NCBI RefSeq assembly: GCF_021728295.1
Contig: NZ_JAKJXE010000005.1
Coordinates: 186,001 to 250,000 of the forward strand
Direction: 5' to 3'
Origin: Pseudomonas petrae
GTDB taxonomy: Bacteria; Pseudomonadota; Gammaproteobacteria; Pseudomonadales; Pseudomonadaceae
DNA length: 64,000 bases
The translations under genes were made by a program, and so were the position numbers. The stretch's first letter is position 1, and each line of letters begins with the position of its first letter. Shown piece after piece: positions 44,178 through 54,537 of the stretch. The notes under the pieces were generated by a model. That model saw nothing but the letters and a program-made list of their open reading frames with translations, did not search any database and was not told the origin of the DNA.

Positions 44178-45752
44178 ATGCCCCGCAAAACCTGGCGCGC
44201 CGCGCTCGCCGCATATGCCAGCCCCTCTACGTTTGTGCTCCTGTTGCTCGGCTTTGCCGCGGGCATGCCCTACATGTTGGTGTTCTCAACGCTCTCGGTC
44301 TGGCTGCGTGAAGCCGGCGTCGCGCGTGAAACCATTGGCTACGCCAGCCTGATCGGTCTGGCCTATGCCTTTAAGTGGGTCTGGTCGCCGCTGCTCGATC
44401 AATGGAGCCTTCCTTTGTTGGGCCGGCTCGGCCGACGTCGCTCATGGCTGGTGCTTTCGCAAGCGCTGGTGACCCTGGGCCTGATCGGCATGGGGTTCTG
44501 TGACCCGCAGCAGCATCTCTCGTGGCTGATCGCGATTGCGGTGCTGGTCGCGTTTTCATCCGCGACCCAAGACATCGCCATCGACGCCTACCGCCTGGAG
44601 ATCGCCAGCGACAGCCAGCAAGCGACCCTTGCCGCCAGCTACATGGCCGGCTACCGCGTCGCCGCCCTCCTCGCGACTGCCGGCGCGTTGTACTTCGCCG
44701 AAGGCTTCGGTTCGACAGGCTTCGCCTACAAGCACTCGGCCTGGGCCGGTACGTATGTGCTGTTCGGCCTGCTCATGGTGCCCGCGCTGATCACCAGCCT
44801 GATCATCCGTGAACCGTCCGTGCCGATCCGCACCCAGCTCTCGGCCGTGCGCTACGGTTTTGCTCATCAACTGGCCTCGGTGTTCGTGCTGATCATTTTG
44901 CTGGTCTCGGTGCCGGCGATGTTCACCCAGCTGTACAACACCGATTTCGCCAGCGTGCTGTTTCAGGGCACCACCTGGAAAGACCTGCTGATGGAAGACC
45001 GCGCCTTTCTGCGCGCGATCCTCTACACCCTGCTGACCGTGGCGTGCCTGTCGTCCATGGGTCGCCGCGGCCTGGCACCGGTGCTGACGCCGATCAACGA
45101 TTTTATTCTGCGCTATCGCTGGCAAGCTTTTCTGCTGCTGGGGCTGATCGCCACGTATCGCATGTCCGACACGGTCATGGGCGTGATGGCGAACGTGTTC
45201 TATATCGACCAGGGCTTTACCAAGGATCAGATTGCCAGCGTCAGCAAGATTTTCGGCTTGGTGATGACGCTGGCCGGTGCGGCGTTTGGCGGCCTGGCGA
45301 TCGTGCGTTTCGGCATCCTGCCGATCCTGTTCGTCGGCGGCGTGACATCGGCAGCGACCAACCTGCTGTTCCTGATGCTGGCCGACATGGGCCCGAACCT
45401 GAAGATGCTGATCGTCACGATCTCGCTGGACAACTTCAGCTCAGGCCTCGCGACGTCAGCGTTCGTGGCCTATCTGTCGAGCCTGACCAACCTCAAGTTT
45501 TCGGCCACTCAATACGCGCTGCTCAGCTCGATCATGCTGCTGTTGCCGCGTCTGATTGGCGGCTATTCCGGGGTCATGGTGGAGAAGCTGGGGTATCACA
45601 ACTTCTTCCTCGCCACCGCGCTGATGGGCGTGCCGACGCTGTTCATGATCGCTCTGCACTGGGCGCAGGAAGCACGCCGAGAAGCGCGGGAAGAGCGGGA
45701 AGAAGCCGAAGAAGCCGAAGAAGCCGCCAAGCCTGCGGATTCGGTTCTGTAA
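44178..45752 (+). CDS. ampG: Muropeptide permease AmpG
   Basis: A 524-residue major-facilitator permease with about 14 helices that imports GlcNAc-anhydro-muropeptides from the periplasm for recycling and AmpC signalling. The family N-terminus GFAAGMPYMLVFSTLSVWLREAGV and the SLIGLAYAFKWVWSPLLDQ segment are clear. The C-terminal tail is very acidic (EEREEAEEAEEAAK). The position fits PA4393. A REPIN-like repeat and a terminator follow. Confidence 0.93.
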   Translation: MPRKTWRAALAAYASPSTFVLLLLGFAAGMPYMLVFSTLSVWLREAGVARETIGYASLIGLAYAFKWVWSPLLDQWSLPLLGRLGRRRSWLVLSQALVTLGLIGMGFCDPQQHLSWLIAIAVLVAFSSATQDIAIDAYRLEIASDSQQATLAASYMAGYRVAALLATAGALYFAEGFGSTGFAYKHSAWAGTYVLFGLLMVPALITSLIIREPSVPIRTQLSAVRYGFAHQLASVFVLIILLVSVPAMFTQLYNTDFASVLFQGTTWKDLLMEDRAFLRAILYTLLTVACLSSMGRRGLAPVLTPINDFILRYRWQAFLLLGLIATYRMSDTVMGVMANVFYIDQGFTKDQIASVSKIFGLVMTLAGAAFGGLAIVRFGILPILFVGGVTSAATNLLFLMLADMGPNLKMLIVTISLDNFSSGLATSAFVAYLSSLTNLKFSATQYALLSSIMLLLPRLIGGYSGVMVEKLGYHNFFLATALMGVPTLFMIALHWAQEARREAREEREEAEEAEEAAKPADSVL

Positions 45753-45866
45753 GGCGTTTTGCCGGCAAACCCGATTCTATTGGAGCCGGCTTGGCATCTG
45801 CGGCGAACCCGGATTCTTCGCCTGGCACCACCCCTAGGCGAAGATTAACGGACGGCAAAAATCAAC

Positions 45867-45955
45867 TGTAGGAGCGCGCTTGCCCGCGAATGCGATCTGC
45901 CAGCGCCAGCAATTTAGCCTGACCCACCGCGTTCGCCAGCGAGCCGACTCCTACA
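45867..45955 (+). repeat. REPIN-like inverted pair, family 2, copy 2 (diverged)
   Basis: TGTAGGAG...CTCCTACA ends (45867-45874, 45948-45955) with partly complementary GCGCGCTTGCCCGCGAA and TTCGCCAGCGAGCC segments inside. It belongs with the copies at 33.3 and 51.4 kb but its arms are less perfect. Confidence 0.65.
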
Positions 45956-46002
45956 AAGTGAATGCGCACCCGATCATGCAAAGGCGCCGACGCCCACTCA
46001 AC

Positions 46003-46037
46003 AAAAAGCCCCGCACTCTCACGAGTCGGGGCTTTTT
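46003..46037. terminator. Bidirectional terminator ampG/mscS
   Basis: A5-GCCCCGCACTC / GAGTCGGGGC-T5 hairpin between converging genes. Confidence 0.9.
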
Positions 46038-46055
46038 GGTTTCTGCGGACGAGCG

Positions 46056-46910
46056 TTATGCCTTCGCGGGCTGCTCGTCCTGCACGACACGAATCACCCG
46101 CTGCGGGAAGGGTATGTCGATGTTGGCCGCGCGCAGGCGGTCGCGGATTTCAGCGTTGAAGCGGTTCGACACGTCACCGAAGTCACCGGTCTTGGTCCAC
46201 ACACGCAGCGACACGGTAATCGAGCTGTCGCCCAATGCCGCGACCACCGCCTGTGGCGCCGGGTCCTGCAGGATGCGCGGATCATCCGCCATGTCCATCA
46301 GCACTTGCAGCGCCTGCTTGAGGTCGGCGTCGTAGTCGATGCCCACGTCGAAGGTGATCTTGCGCGTCGGCTGGCGGTTGGTGTTGGTGATGATGCCGTT
46401 GGACAGGTTGCCGTTGGGCAGGATCACTGTCTTGTTGTCGCCGGTGCGCAGCACCGTGTGGAAGATCTGAATGCCGTCCACGGTGCCCGACACACCTTGC
46501 GCTTCGATCCAGTCACCAATGCGAAACGGACGGAACAGCAGAATCAACACGCCGCCGGCAAAGTTCGCCAGGCTGCCCTGCAACGCCAGGCCGATGGCCA
46601 AGCCGGCCGCACCGATCGCGGCAACGAATGAGGTGGTTTCAACCCCGATCATCGAGGCGACGCTGACGATCAGCAGAATCTTCAGAATGATATTGGTGAT
46701 GCTGCTGATGAAGCCCTGCAATGCCAGGTCGACGTGGCGCAGCGCCAACAGCGCGCCCACGCGGGAAGTCAGTCTATTGATCAGCCACCAGCCAACCAGC
46801 AAGACGACCACTGCCAGCAGCACTTTGCTGCCGTATTGCATGACCATCGGGATCCAGGCCTGAGACGCTTTCACCAGATGGTCTACCTGGCCGTTTAAAT
46901 CCAAGTCCAT
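46056..46910 (-). CDS. mscS: Small-conductance mechanosensitive channel
   Basis: A 284-residue MscS-family channel protecting against osmotic downshock. It has three helices, the pore helix AIGAAGLAIGLALQGSLANFAGGVLILLFRPFRIGDW, the beta domain with LPNGNLSNGIITN, and an alpha/beta C-terminal vestibule. The ATG at 46910 has GGAGAA upstream. Located between ampG and yajQ, like PA4394. Confidence 0.92.
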   Translation of the reverse strand: MDLDLNGQVDHLVKASQAWIPMVMQYGSKVLLAVVVLLVGWWLINRLTSRVGALLALRHVDLALQGFISSITNIILKILLIVSVASMIGVETTSFVAAIGAAGLAIGLALQGSLANFAGGVLILLFRPFRIGDWIEAQGVSGTVDGIQIFHTVLRTGDNKTVILPNGNLSNGIITNTNRQPTRKITFDVGIDYDADLKQALQVLMDMADDPRILQDPAPQAVVAALGDSSITVSLRVWTKTGDFGDVSNRFNAEIRDRLRAANIDIPFPQRVIRVVQDEQPAKA

Positions 46911-46997
46911 CTATTTCTCCTCGGGTCGCGACATGGAAGGCTGAAGCAACGGCGCCGAGTGGGCCCGTTATTTCAGCGAGACCTGCATTCGGACGCA

Positions 46998-47018
46998 CAG
47001 GAACCCCTCGGGTTCCTG
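46998..47018 (-). terminator. Hairpin between yajQ and mscS
   Basis: Perfect nine-pair inverted repeat CAGGAACCC-CTC-GGGTTCCTG. It lacks a T tract on the minus strand, so it may be an attenuator or processing site rather than a strong terminator. Confidence 0.4.
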
Positions 47019-47054
47019 AGCCAACATGAAATCGCAGGGCAAATCGCGGGGGTA

Positions 47055-47540
47055 TCAGTCGCGGAAGTTGTTGAATTGCAGCGGCATGCCGAACTCGTGA
47101 CCACGCAGCGCAGCGATCGCCTCTTGCAGGTCATCACGCTTTTTGCCGGTGACGCGTACTTGCTCGCCCTGAATCGCGGCCTGAACCTTGAGCTTGGCGT
47201 CTTTGATGTGAGCGACAATCTTCTTCGCCAGCTCCTTGTCGATGCCTTCCTTGAGCGTGGCTTCCTGCTTCATGACCTTGCCGGATGCGAAGGCATCCTT
47301 CAGTTCCAGGCACTGCACATCAATCTTGCGCTTGACCAAGGCCAGCTTGAGGATTTCGATCATGGCTTCGAGCTGAAAACCTTCTTCGGCAGTCATCTTG
47401 ATCAGCAGGTCTTTTTCCGTGAACTCGAAGCTGCCTTTGCCTTTAAGGTCGTAGCGGCGGTCCAGCTCCTTGATGGCGTTGTCGACGGCATTCGTGACTT
47501 CGTGTTTATCCAGTTCGGACACTACGTCGAACGAGGGCAT
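47055..47540 (-). CDS. yajQ: YajQ family nucleotide-binding protein
   Basis: A 161-residue two-domain protein. It starts [34 protein letters not shown] and has [30 protein letters not shown] in the C-terminal domain. YajQ-family proteins bind c-di-GMP and also nucleic acid, and affect virulence in pseudomonads and xanthomonads. The ATG at 47540 follows GGAGAA. It is divergent from panE. Confidence 0.93.
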   Translation of the reverse strand: MPSFDVVSELDKHEVTNAVDNAIKELDRRYDLKGKGSFEFTEKDLLIKMTAEEGFQLEAMIEILKLALVKRKIDVQCLELKDAFASGKVMKQEATLKEGIDKELAKKIVAHIKDAKLKVQAAIQGEQVRVTGKKRDDLQEAIAALRGHEFGMPLQFNNFRD

Positions 47541-47706
47541 GTAGATTCTCCAATTGATACGGCGCGGCTCAACATGTGGATGGAGCACGCCTGACTTGAC
47601 GGTATGAAAGCCCGGTCATTATAACGAGAGTTTTCCCACGTTCATGTGAGCCTGCGATGTTGATTTCGTTTTCCTTTGACCCTGCATTCATTCGCGTCGG
47701 GCGTGA

Positions 47707-48633
<927 letters not shown>

Positions 48634-48695
48634 CGGGTTTGCTCACGGGCGGAACAGCGCTAACCTGCCCGCTCCTCATTCCGGTGACCTGCCCC

Positions 48696-50744
48696 ATGCC
48701 ATTGCGCCAGCGCCTCGAAAACCTGCCGGTCGGTCAAAAACTCCTGGCCGCCTTGCTGGTGTTGCTCACCACCGTGCTGGTGGTCGCCAACCTGACATTC
48801 ATCAGCGCCGCCTATTACATCTCTCAGGAGGCGATGGCACCCCAGGCATTGCAGACGATCGGTCGGCTGATCAGCAATCCCGGGCTGTCCGAGCAAGCCC
48901 TGTCCTCGACCTACAACGCCCAGGCGCTGCTCAAGGAACTGAAAAACTACGGCCCGTTGCGAGCGGCGGCGGTGTATGACAGCAGCGGTACGCGTCTGGC
49001 GCAGATGCAGCAAGGCGACAAACTGCGCATGCCCGACCACTACCGGGATCTGGAGAGCTGGCGTATTACTGAGTTTCGCAACACTCAGGTCATCCCCCTT
49101 CCCAAAGCCGGGCAGGCGCAGGGCCATTTGTTGCTGGTCGCCAGCAGCGAACTGCCGACGGCTTTTTACACCGGCACCCTCACCGCCAGTATTGGCATCC
49201 TGATCTTCAGCATCCTGCTCTGGGCCGGCGTTGCCCGGCAGATTCGACGCTTTATCACCGAGCCGATCTACCAGCTGGAAGACCTGTCACGGCGGGTGAC
49301 CCGCGAGGAGAACTATGCGTTAAGAGCGACCCCTGGCAACAAGGACGAAATCGGGTCGCTGGCCGAGGCGTTCAACACCATGCTCTCGCGCATGGAAGCC
49401 CGTGAGCAGCAGCTCAGACGCGCCCGCGATGAATCCCAGGAAGCCTACGATCAGGCGCAGGGTCTGGCGGAAGAAACCCGCCACACCAACCGCAAGCTGG
49501 AGCTTGAGGTTCAGGTGCGCAGCAAGATCGAGAAGAAGCTCACGGGTTTTCAGAATTACCTCAACAGCATCATCGACTCCATGCCCTCGGCGCTGATTGC
49601 CCTGGATGAGCAGCTCTACGTCACCCAGTGGAATCAGGAGGCCGGCGCTCTTTCCGGCACGCCGCTGGACGAGGCGCTCAACCAGCCCATCTACTCGGCG
49701 TTCCCGCCGATGCGCGCGTTTTTGCCGCAGATCAAGCAGACCGTCGAGCGTCACACCGTCACCAAGATCGAGCGTGTCACCTGGGTCAAGGACGAAGAGT
49801 CGCGTCATTACGCCCTCACCTTCTACCCTCTCACCGGCGATGCCGGCCGTGGCGCGGTGATCCGTATCGATGACATCACCCAGCGCCTGTCGCTGGAGGA
49901 AATGATGGTCCAGTCGGAGAAAATGCTCTCGGTGGGTGGTCTTGCCGCCGGCATGGCCCACGAGATCAACAACCCCCTCGGCGCGATCATGCACAACGTG
50001 CAGAACATCCGCCGTCGGCTGTCGCCCGATTTGCCGAAGAATCTGGAGCAGGCCGAGCAACAAGGCATCGAACTGGCGGCGGTGAATCAATACCTGATCG
50101 CCCGGGAAGTGCCGCAGTTGCTTGACGGCATTCAGTCGGCCGGAGCGCGGGCGGCAAAGATCGTCAGCCATATGCTCAGCTTCAGCCGACGCAGTAACCG
50201 TCAGTTGGCGCCTTGTGATCTGCCGTCGCTGATCGATCAGGCGGTGGAGATCGCCAGCAACGACTTCGATCTGACCATCGGCTTTGACTTCAAGGGCCAG
50301 AACATCATCCGCCAGTTCGATCCCGATCTGGGCCCGGTGCCTGCGACGGCCAACGAACTGGAGCAAGTGCTGCTCAACCTGCTGAAGAACGCCGCCCAGG
50401 CCATCCATCAGCGCGAGGACAACCGCGAGCCGGGGCGCATCATTTTACGCACGCGTTTGAACCCGCCCTGGGCGGAGATACAGGTCGAGGACAACGGCAT
50501 CGGTATGTCGGAAAGCGTGCGCAAGCGCACCTTCGAGCCGTTTTTCACCACCAAGGAAATCGGCCAGGGCACAGGCCTCGGGCTGTCGGTGTCGTATTTC
50601 ATTATCACTAACAACCACAAAGGCCAGATGGAAGTGCATTCCACCCTCGGCCAGGGCACCTGTTTCACCTTGCGCTTGCCGCTGGTGGACAATTCAATAG
50701 ATATGCCTGCACCACAGGTCATTGGTCAGAACGACCGGGAGTAG
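48696..50744 (+). CDS. Membrane PAS-HAMP sensor histidine kinase
   Basis: A 682-residue kinase: helix near 14-38, periplasmic sensory region, second helix near 160-185, HAMP, coiled coil, PAS domain (SIIDSMPSALIALDEQLYVTQWN), then HisKA with His422 (GMAHEINNPLG) and HATPase with DNGIGMSESVRKR and GQGTGLGLSVSY. No response-regulator gene is adjacent, so its partner is unknown. It corresponds to PA4398. The ATG at 48696 is preferred; the frame is open about 47 codons upstream, inside panE. Confidence 0.87.
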   Translation: MPLRQRLENLPVGQKLLAALLVLLTTVLVVANLTFISAAYYISQEAMAPQALQTIGRLISNPGLSEQALSSTYNAQALLKELKNYGPLRAAAVYDSSGTRLAQMQQGDKLRMPDHYRDLESWRITEFRNTQVIPLPKAGQAQGHLLLVASSELPTAFYTGTLTASIGILIFSILLWAGVARQIRRFITEPIYQLEDLSRRVTREENYALRATPGNKDEIGSLAEAFNTMLSRMEAREQQLRRARDESQEAYDQAQGLAEETRHTNRKLELEVQVRSKIEKKLTGFQNYLNSIIDSMPSALIALDEQLYVTQWNQEAGALSGTPLDEALNQPIYSAFPPMRAFLPQIKQTVERHTVTKIERVTWVKDEESRHYALTFYPLTGDAGRGAVIRIDDITQRLSLEEMMVQSEKMLSVGGLAAGMAHEINNPLGAIMHNVQNIRRRLSPDLPKNLEQAEQQGIELAAVNQYLIAREVPQLLDGIQSAGARAAKIVSHMLSFSRRSNRQLAPCDLPSLIDQAVEIASNDFDLTIGFDFKGQNIIRQFDPDLGPVPATANELEQVLLNLLKNAAQAIHQREDNREPGRIILRTRLNPPWAEIQVEDNGIGMSESVRKRTFEPFFTTKEIGQGTGLGLSVSYFIITNNHKGQMEVHSTLGQGTCFTLRLPLVDNSIDMPAPQVIGQNDRE

Positions 50745-50748
50745 CGCC

Positions 50749-51327
50749 ATGGGATTTCGCTTGTCGAAAATTTACACACGCACGGGTGATACCGGCGAAA
50801 CGGGTTTGGGCGACGGCCGTCGGGTGCCGAAGGACCACCCGCGGGTCGAGGCCATTGGGGAAGTGGACTCGCTGAACAGTCAGGTCGGGGTGCTGCTGGC
50901 CGGCCTTACGGCGGCAGTCGCGACTCATCCGGCGTTGCAGGAAGTCATCGACGTGTTGGCGCCCTGTCAGCATCGGTTGTTCGACCTGGGCGGCGAGCTG
51001 GCGATGCCGGAATATCAGGCGTTGAATGCGGCGGAGATCGAGCGTCTGGAAACGGCGATCGATCACTGGAATGAAGAGCTGGGGCCACTGGAGAACTTCA
51101 TCTTGCCGGGCGGCTCGACGCTGATTGCACAGGCCCACGTTTGCCGGAGCCTGGCGCGTACGGCGGAGCGACGCTGTCAGCACCTGAACGCGGTCGAGCC
51201 ACTGGCCGGGGTTGGTCTGGCGTACATCAATCGGCTGTCGGATTTGCTGTTTGTCGCGGCACGGATCATTGCCCGGCGTGAGGGGGTCGCGGAGATTTTG
51301 TGGGAGCCTGCGAAGAAGCCGCAGTGA
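50749..51327 (+). CDS. Cob(I)alamin / cobyrinate adenosyltransferase (PduO type)
   Basis: Transfers the adenosyl group of ATP to cob(I)alamin or cob(I)yrinate diamide. 192 residues with the PduO-type ATP-binding N-terminus KIYTRTGDTGETGLGDGRRVPKD, and VNPLAGVGLAYINRLSDLLFVAAR-like C-terminal helix with the conserved Arg and Asn. The ATG at 50749 is preceded by GGGAG and lies four bases after the kinase stop, so it is probably co-transcribed. No other cobalamin genes are nearby. Confidence 0.87.
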   Translation: MGFRLSKIYTRTGDTGETGLGDGRRVPKDHPRVEAIGEVDSLNSQVGVLLAGLTAAVATHPALQEVIDVLAPCQHRLFDLGGELAMPEYQALNAAEIERLETAIDHWNEELGPLENFILPGGSTLIAQAHVCRSLARTAERRCQHLNAVEPLAGVGLAYINRLSDLLFVAARIIARREGVAEILWEPAKKPQ

Positions 51328-51411
51328 TCGCAGCGCCTTCCAGCCTGACGGGAGGAGATTGACGCCTGGTTGCCGTTGGCGTGGCTGACGGATTCGCACA
51401 ATCTGTAGGAG

Positions 51412-51485
51412 TGGGCTTGCTGGCGAACGCGTCCGTTCAGAAACATCGATGGCGCCTGGCGCGGTGGGTTCGCCAGCAAGCCGGC
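51412..51485 (+). repeat. REPIN-like inverted pair, family 2, copy 3
   Basis: GGGCTTGCTGGCGAAC (51413-51428) and GTTCGCCAGCAAGCCGGC (51468-51485) in inverted arrangement. The spacer shares GCGTCCGT and ACATCG with the copy at 33.3 kb. A half-repeat (CGCGGGCAGGCGCGCTCC) follows at about 51540. Confidence 0.8.
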
Positions 51486-51572
51486 TCTAGGGGTTTCGGC
51501 ATCAGCTTGATCCTGGGGGAGCGCCTGAGACTTGCAATCGCGGGCAGGCGCGCTCCTACCATGTGATCCTCT

Positions 51573-52517
51573 TCAGCCTTGCGGCCAGAACGCGCGAATT
51601 CCGGCCACACCCTGCCCGCCACATTCCCACGCTTGCTGACGATCCGTCGGCCCTACCCCGCCCAGCAGATACACCGGCTTGCTGAACCCTTCGATCAAGT
51701 CGCGGGCCTTTTCCCAGCCCAGCGGCATTGCATCAGGATGGCTTTGCGTCGGCAGCACGGGCGAGAGGGTGACGAAATCCACGCCCATCTGCTCGGCCAG
51801 ACTCAACTCTTCGGCGTTGTGACACGAGGCCGCCAGCCAGCGATCTTCAGGAAACGGACGGCCCTTGCTGGCGTATTTGCGCAACTGTTCGCTGGTCAGG
51901 TGCCAGCCCGCCGCTGGAAAGTCGCCCAGCCATTCGCGCGGCCCTTTGAGCATCAGCTGCGCCTTGCCCGCGCACAGCCCGACCGCGTCAACCGCGACGT
52001 CACGGTATTTCGGGTCGTACATATTCGGCGCCCGCAGCTGAACCAGCTTGATGCCGCCGGCCACCGCCGTGCGTATGCCACGCAGCAGCTCCGGCGTTTC
52101 CAGATCGTCCGGGGTGATCAGGTATTCACCCGGCAAACGCGCGGCGGCCACGATCGGCCGATTCGCTGCCGGAAATTCATACTCGGCCAATTCCCGCTGC
52201 GATACCCAGGCCAGCGGTTGCCCTTCAACACCGTGGGGCGCGCCGGTAAACGACGAGACTTCCCAGACGTCCAGCAACACCTGTTTGTCCGGGTAGTCGT
52301 GCTTGATCTTGATCAGCGGACGCGCCGCAGTCACGACGATGCCGAGCTCTTCGTGCAGCTCGCGGGACAGCGCGGCCTCGACCGATTCATCAGGTTCTAC
52401 CTTGCCGCCGGGAAACTCCCACAAGCCGCCTTGATGCTGTTTGTCGGCGCGTCGGGCGATGAGGACCTTGCCGTCGGTGCCACGGATAACCGCCGCGGCC
52501 ACATGGATGCGTTTCAC
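51573..52517 (-). CDS. Nudix hydrolase fused to ThiE-like domain
   Basis: A 314-residue fusion. The N-terminal half is a MutT/Nudix hydrolase with the signature Gx5Ex7REUxEExGU visible as GGKVEPDESVEAALSRELHEELG. The C-terminal half is a thiamine-phosphate-synthase-like TIM barrel (YLITPDD, IKLVQLR, MGVDFVTLSPVLPTQSHP, VYLLGGVG). The first half probably cleans oxidised nucleotides; the second may act on thiamine pyrimidine precursors. I chose the GTG at 52517 because GGAGGA lies nine bases before it. The TTG at 52523 is too close. Two bases from the GST-like gene upstream. Confidence 0.82.
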   Translation of the reverse strand: MKRIHVAAAVIRGTDGKVLIARRADKQHQGGLWEFPGGKVEPDESVEAALSRELHEELGIVVTAARPLIKIKHDYPDKQVLLDVWEVSSFTGAPHGVEGQPLAWVSQRELAEYEFPAANRPIVAAARLPGEYLITPDDLETPELLRGIRTAVAGGIKLVQLRAPNMYDPKYRDVAVDAVGLCAGKAQLMLKGPREWLGDFPAAGWHLTSEQLRKYASKGRPFPEDRWLAASCHNAEELSLAEQMGVDFVTLSPVLPTQSHPDAMPLGWEKARDLIEGFSKPVYLLGGVGPTDRQQAWECGGQGVAGIRAFWPQG

Positions 52518-52519
52518 GT

Positions 52520-53146
52520 TCAAACTTCCTCCAGACCCGCCTGTTGCCAGCGCTTGAACTCAGGCCACTGATAAATCGTTTCGACGTAGGCTGCCGCGTC
52601 TGTTGGCAGCTCGACGCGATAGGTACGAAAGCGCACGGCGACCGGGGCGAAGAACGCATCGACGATGCCCGGCGTGCCGAACAGGAAACCCTCGCTCACA
52701 CCCGACACCGCTCGGCACTCACGCCACAGCGCAACCATGCGGTCGATATCTGCCTGAGCGTCGACCGCGATGACCTCCAGCGCCTCGTCCTGACGCACAT
52801 CCATGGGTAAACGCGAGCGCAGTCCGACAAAGCCGCTGTGCATCTGTGCGCATGCCGACCGAGCCTGAGCGCGGGCGGCGACATCCGCCGGCCACAACCC
52901 TGCATTCGGAAAGCGCTCTGCCAGATACTCACAGATCGCCAATGAGTCGACGATGGTGCCGTGCTCGCACTTCAGCGCAGGGACTTTACCGGTTGGCGAA
53001 TGCTCAAGAATCAGCCGCGTGGTGTCAGCCTGATTCAGGCGAATCACCTGATCGGTGAACGCCTCGCCGGTCAGCGCAAGCGCCAGCCACGGGCGCAGCG
53101 ACCAGGAGGAATAACGTTTGTCGCCGATGATCAGGTGCAGGCTCAT
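52520..53146 (-). CDS. Glutathione S-transferase family protein
   Basis: A 208-residue protein: thioredoxin-like N-terminal domain with a putative glutathione site YSSWSLRPWL (Ser in place of the thiol-redox Cys), the cis-Pro in GKVPALK, the SLAICEYLAERFP substrate segment, and an all-helical C-terminal domain. Probably a soluble conjugating or reductase enzyme. It forms a unit with the Nudix-ThiE gene; substrate not known. Confidence 0.85.
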   Translation of the reverse strand: MSLHLIIGDKRYSSWSLRPWLALALTGEAFTDQVIRLNQADTTRLILEHSPTGKVPALKCEHGTIVDSLAICEYLAERFPNAGLWPADVAARAQARSACAQMHSGFVGLRSRLPMDVRQDEALEVIAVDAQADIDRMVALWRECRAVSGVSEGFLFGTPGIVDAFFAPVAVRFRTYRVELPTDAAAYVETIYQWPEFKRWQQAGLEEV

Positions 53147-53184
53147 GTCTTGGCTCCGTTGAAACCGGTGGACTCGCTCGTGAT

Positions 53185-54402
53185 TCAGGTGCGGTATTCC
53201 GCGTTGATCTTCACGTATTCGTGCGACAGGTCGGTGGTCCAGATGGTTTCACTGCAATCGCCACGGCCCAGCTCGATGCGGATGGTGATTTCTTCCTGCG
53301 CCATCACCAGCGAGCCTTGCTCCTCAGTGTAGGTGCTGGCGCGACTGCCTTTGCTGGCGATGCACACGTCACCCAGAAACACGTCGATCTTGCTGACGTC
53401 GAGGTTCGGCACGCCCGCGCGACCCACGGCCGCAAGGATCCGGCCCCAGTTCGGGTCCGACGCGAACAGCGCGGTTTTGATCAGCGGCGAATGGGCAACG
53501 GTGTAACCCACGTCCAGGCACTCCTGATGATTGCCGCCGCCGTTGACTTCAACGGTCACGAACTTGGTCGCGCCCTCGCCGTCACGGACGATGGCCTGAG
53601 CGACGTCCATGCACACCTCGAAGACGGCTTTTTTCAGCGCCTCGAACAGTGGGCCCCTGGCTTCGGTCACAGCCGGCAAGTCGGCCTGGCCGGTGGCGAT
53701 CAGCATGCAGCAGTCGTTGGTCGACGTGTCGCCGTCGATGGTGATGCGGTTGAACGACTTGTTGGCGCCGTCGCGAATCAGGTCCTGCAGCACGCTCGGC
53801 GCGACATTGGCGTCGGTGGCGATGTAGCCGAGCATGGTCGCCATGTTCGGACGAATCATGCCCGCCCCTTTGCTGATGCCGGTCACGGTGACGGTCACAC
53901 CATCAAGCACGAACTGACGGCTCGCGCCTTTGGGCAGCGTGTCGGTGGTCATGATGCCGGTGGCCGCTGCGGCCCAGTTGTCGACGGACAAATCATCCAG
54001 CGCCGCCTGCAGTGCGCCTTCGATCTTCTCGACAGGCAATGGCTCGCCGATCACGCCAGTGGAAAACGGCAGCACCGCGCTGGCATCGACCCCGGTGATC
54101 TCGGCCAGCTTGGCGCAGGTGCGCTCGGCAGCGGTCAGGCCCGGCTCGCCAGTTCCGGCATTAGCGTTGCCGGTGTTGGTCAGCAAATAGCGCACGGTGC
54201 CTTGCACGCGTCGCTTGGCGAGGATCACCGGCGCCGCACAAAAGGCGTTCAGGGTGAACACGCCTGCCACACTGGAGCCTTCGGCGCAGCGCATGACCAC
54301 GACATCTTTACGCCCCGGGCGCTTGATGCCAGCGGAAGCGATGCCAAGTTCAAAACCAGGAACCGGGTGCAGCGTCGGCAAAGGACCAAGACCAACAGCC
54401 AT
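53185..54402 (-). CDS. argJ: Glutamate N-acetyltransferase / ornithine acetyltransferase
   Basis: Recycles the acetyl group of N-acetylornithine onto glutamate in arginine synthesis. 405 residues, typical of ArgJ, with the self-cleavage site in [15 protein letters not shown] (nucleophilic Thr at the start of the beta chain), [15 protein letters not shown] and [10 protein letters not shown]. The ATG at 54402 has AAGGAG upstream. Confidence 0.95.
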   Translation of the reverse strand: MAVGLGPLPTLHPVPGFELGIASAGIKRPGRKDVVVMRCAEGSSVAGVFTLNAFCAAPVILAKRRVQGTVRYLLTNTGNANAGTGEPGLTAAERTCAKLAEITGVDASAVLPFSTGVIGEPLPVEKIEGALQAALDDLSVDNWAAAATGIMTTDTLPKGASRQFVLDGVTVTVTGISKGAGMIRPNMATMLGYIATDANVAPSVLQDLIRDGANKSFNRITIDGDTSTNDCCMLIATGQADLPAVTEARGPLFEALKKAVFEVCMDVAQAIVRDGEGATKFVTVEVNGGGNHQECLDVGYTVAHSPLIKTALFASDPNWGRILAAVGRAGVPNLDVSKIDVFLGDVCIASKGSRASTYTEEQGSLVMAQEEITIRIELGRGDCSETIWTTDLSHEYVKINAEYRT

Positions 54403-54463
54403 GAAGTGCGCTCCTTGAAAGACAGTCACGCCATGCGGCATCGCCGACACGGCTCGATTGATT

Positions 54464-54497
54464 GAAAAACGCCGCGACGGCAGAGCCGGTCGCGGCG
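54464..54497 (-). terminator. secA terminator
   Basis: CGCCGCGAC / GTCGCGGCG hairpin. On the minus strand it is followed by a T5 run (54465-54469 complement), 41 bases past the secA stop. Confidence 0.82.
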
Positions 54498-54537
54498 TGA
54501 TTTTACAGTTCAGCTACAGCCCGTCGCGGTTCACAAC

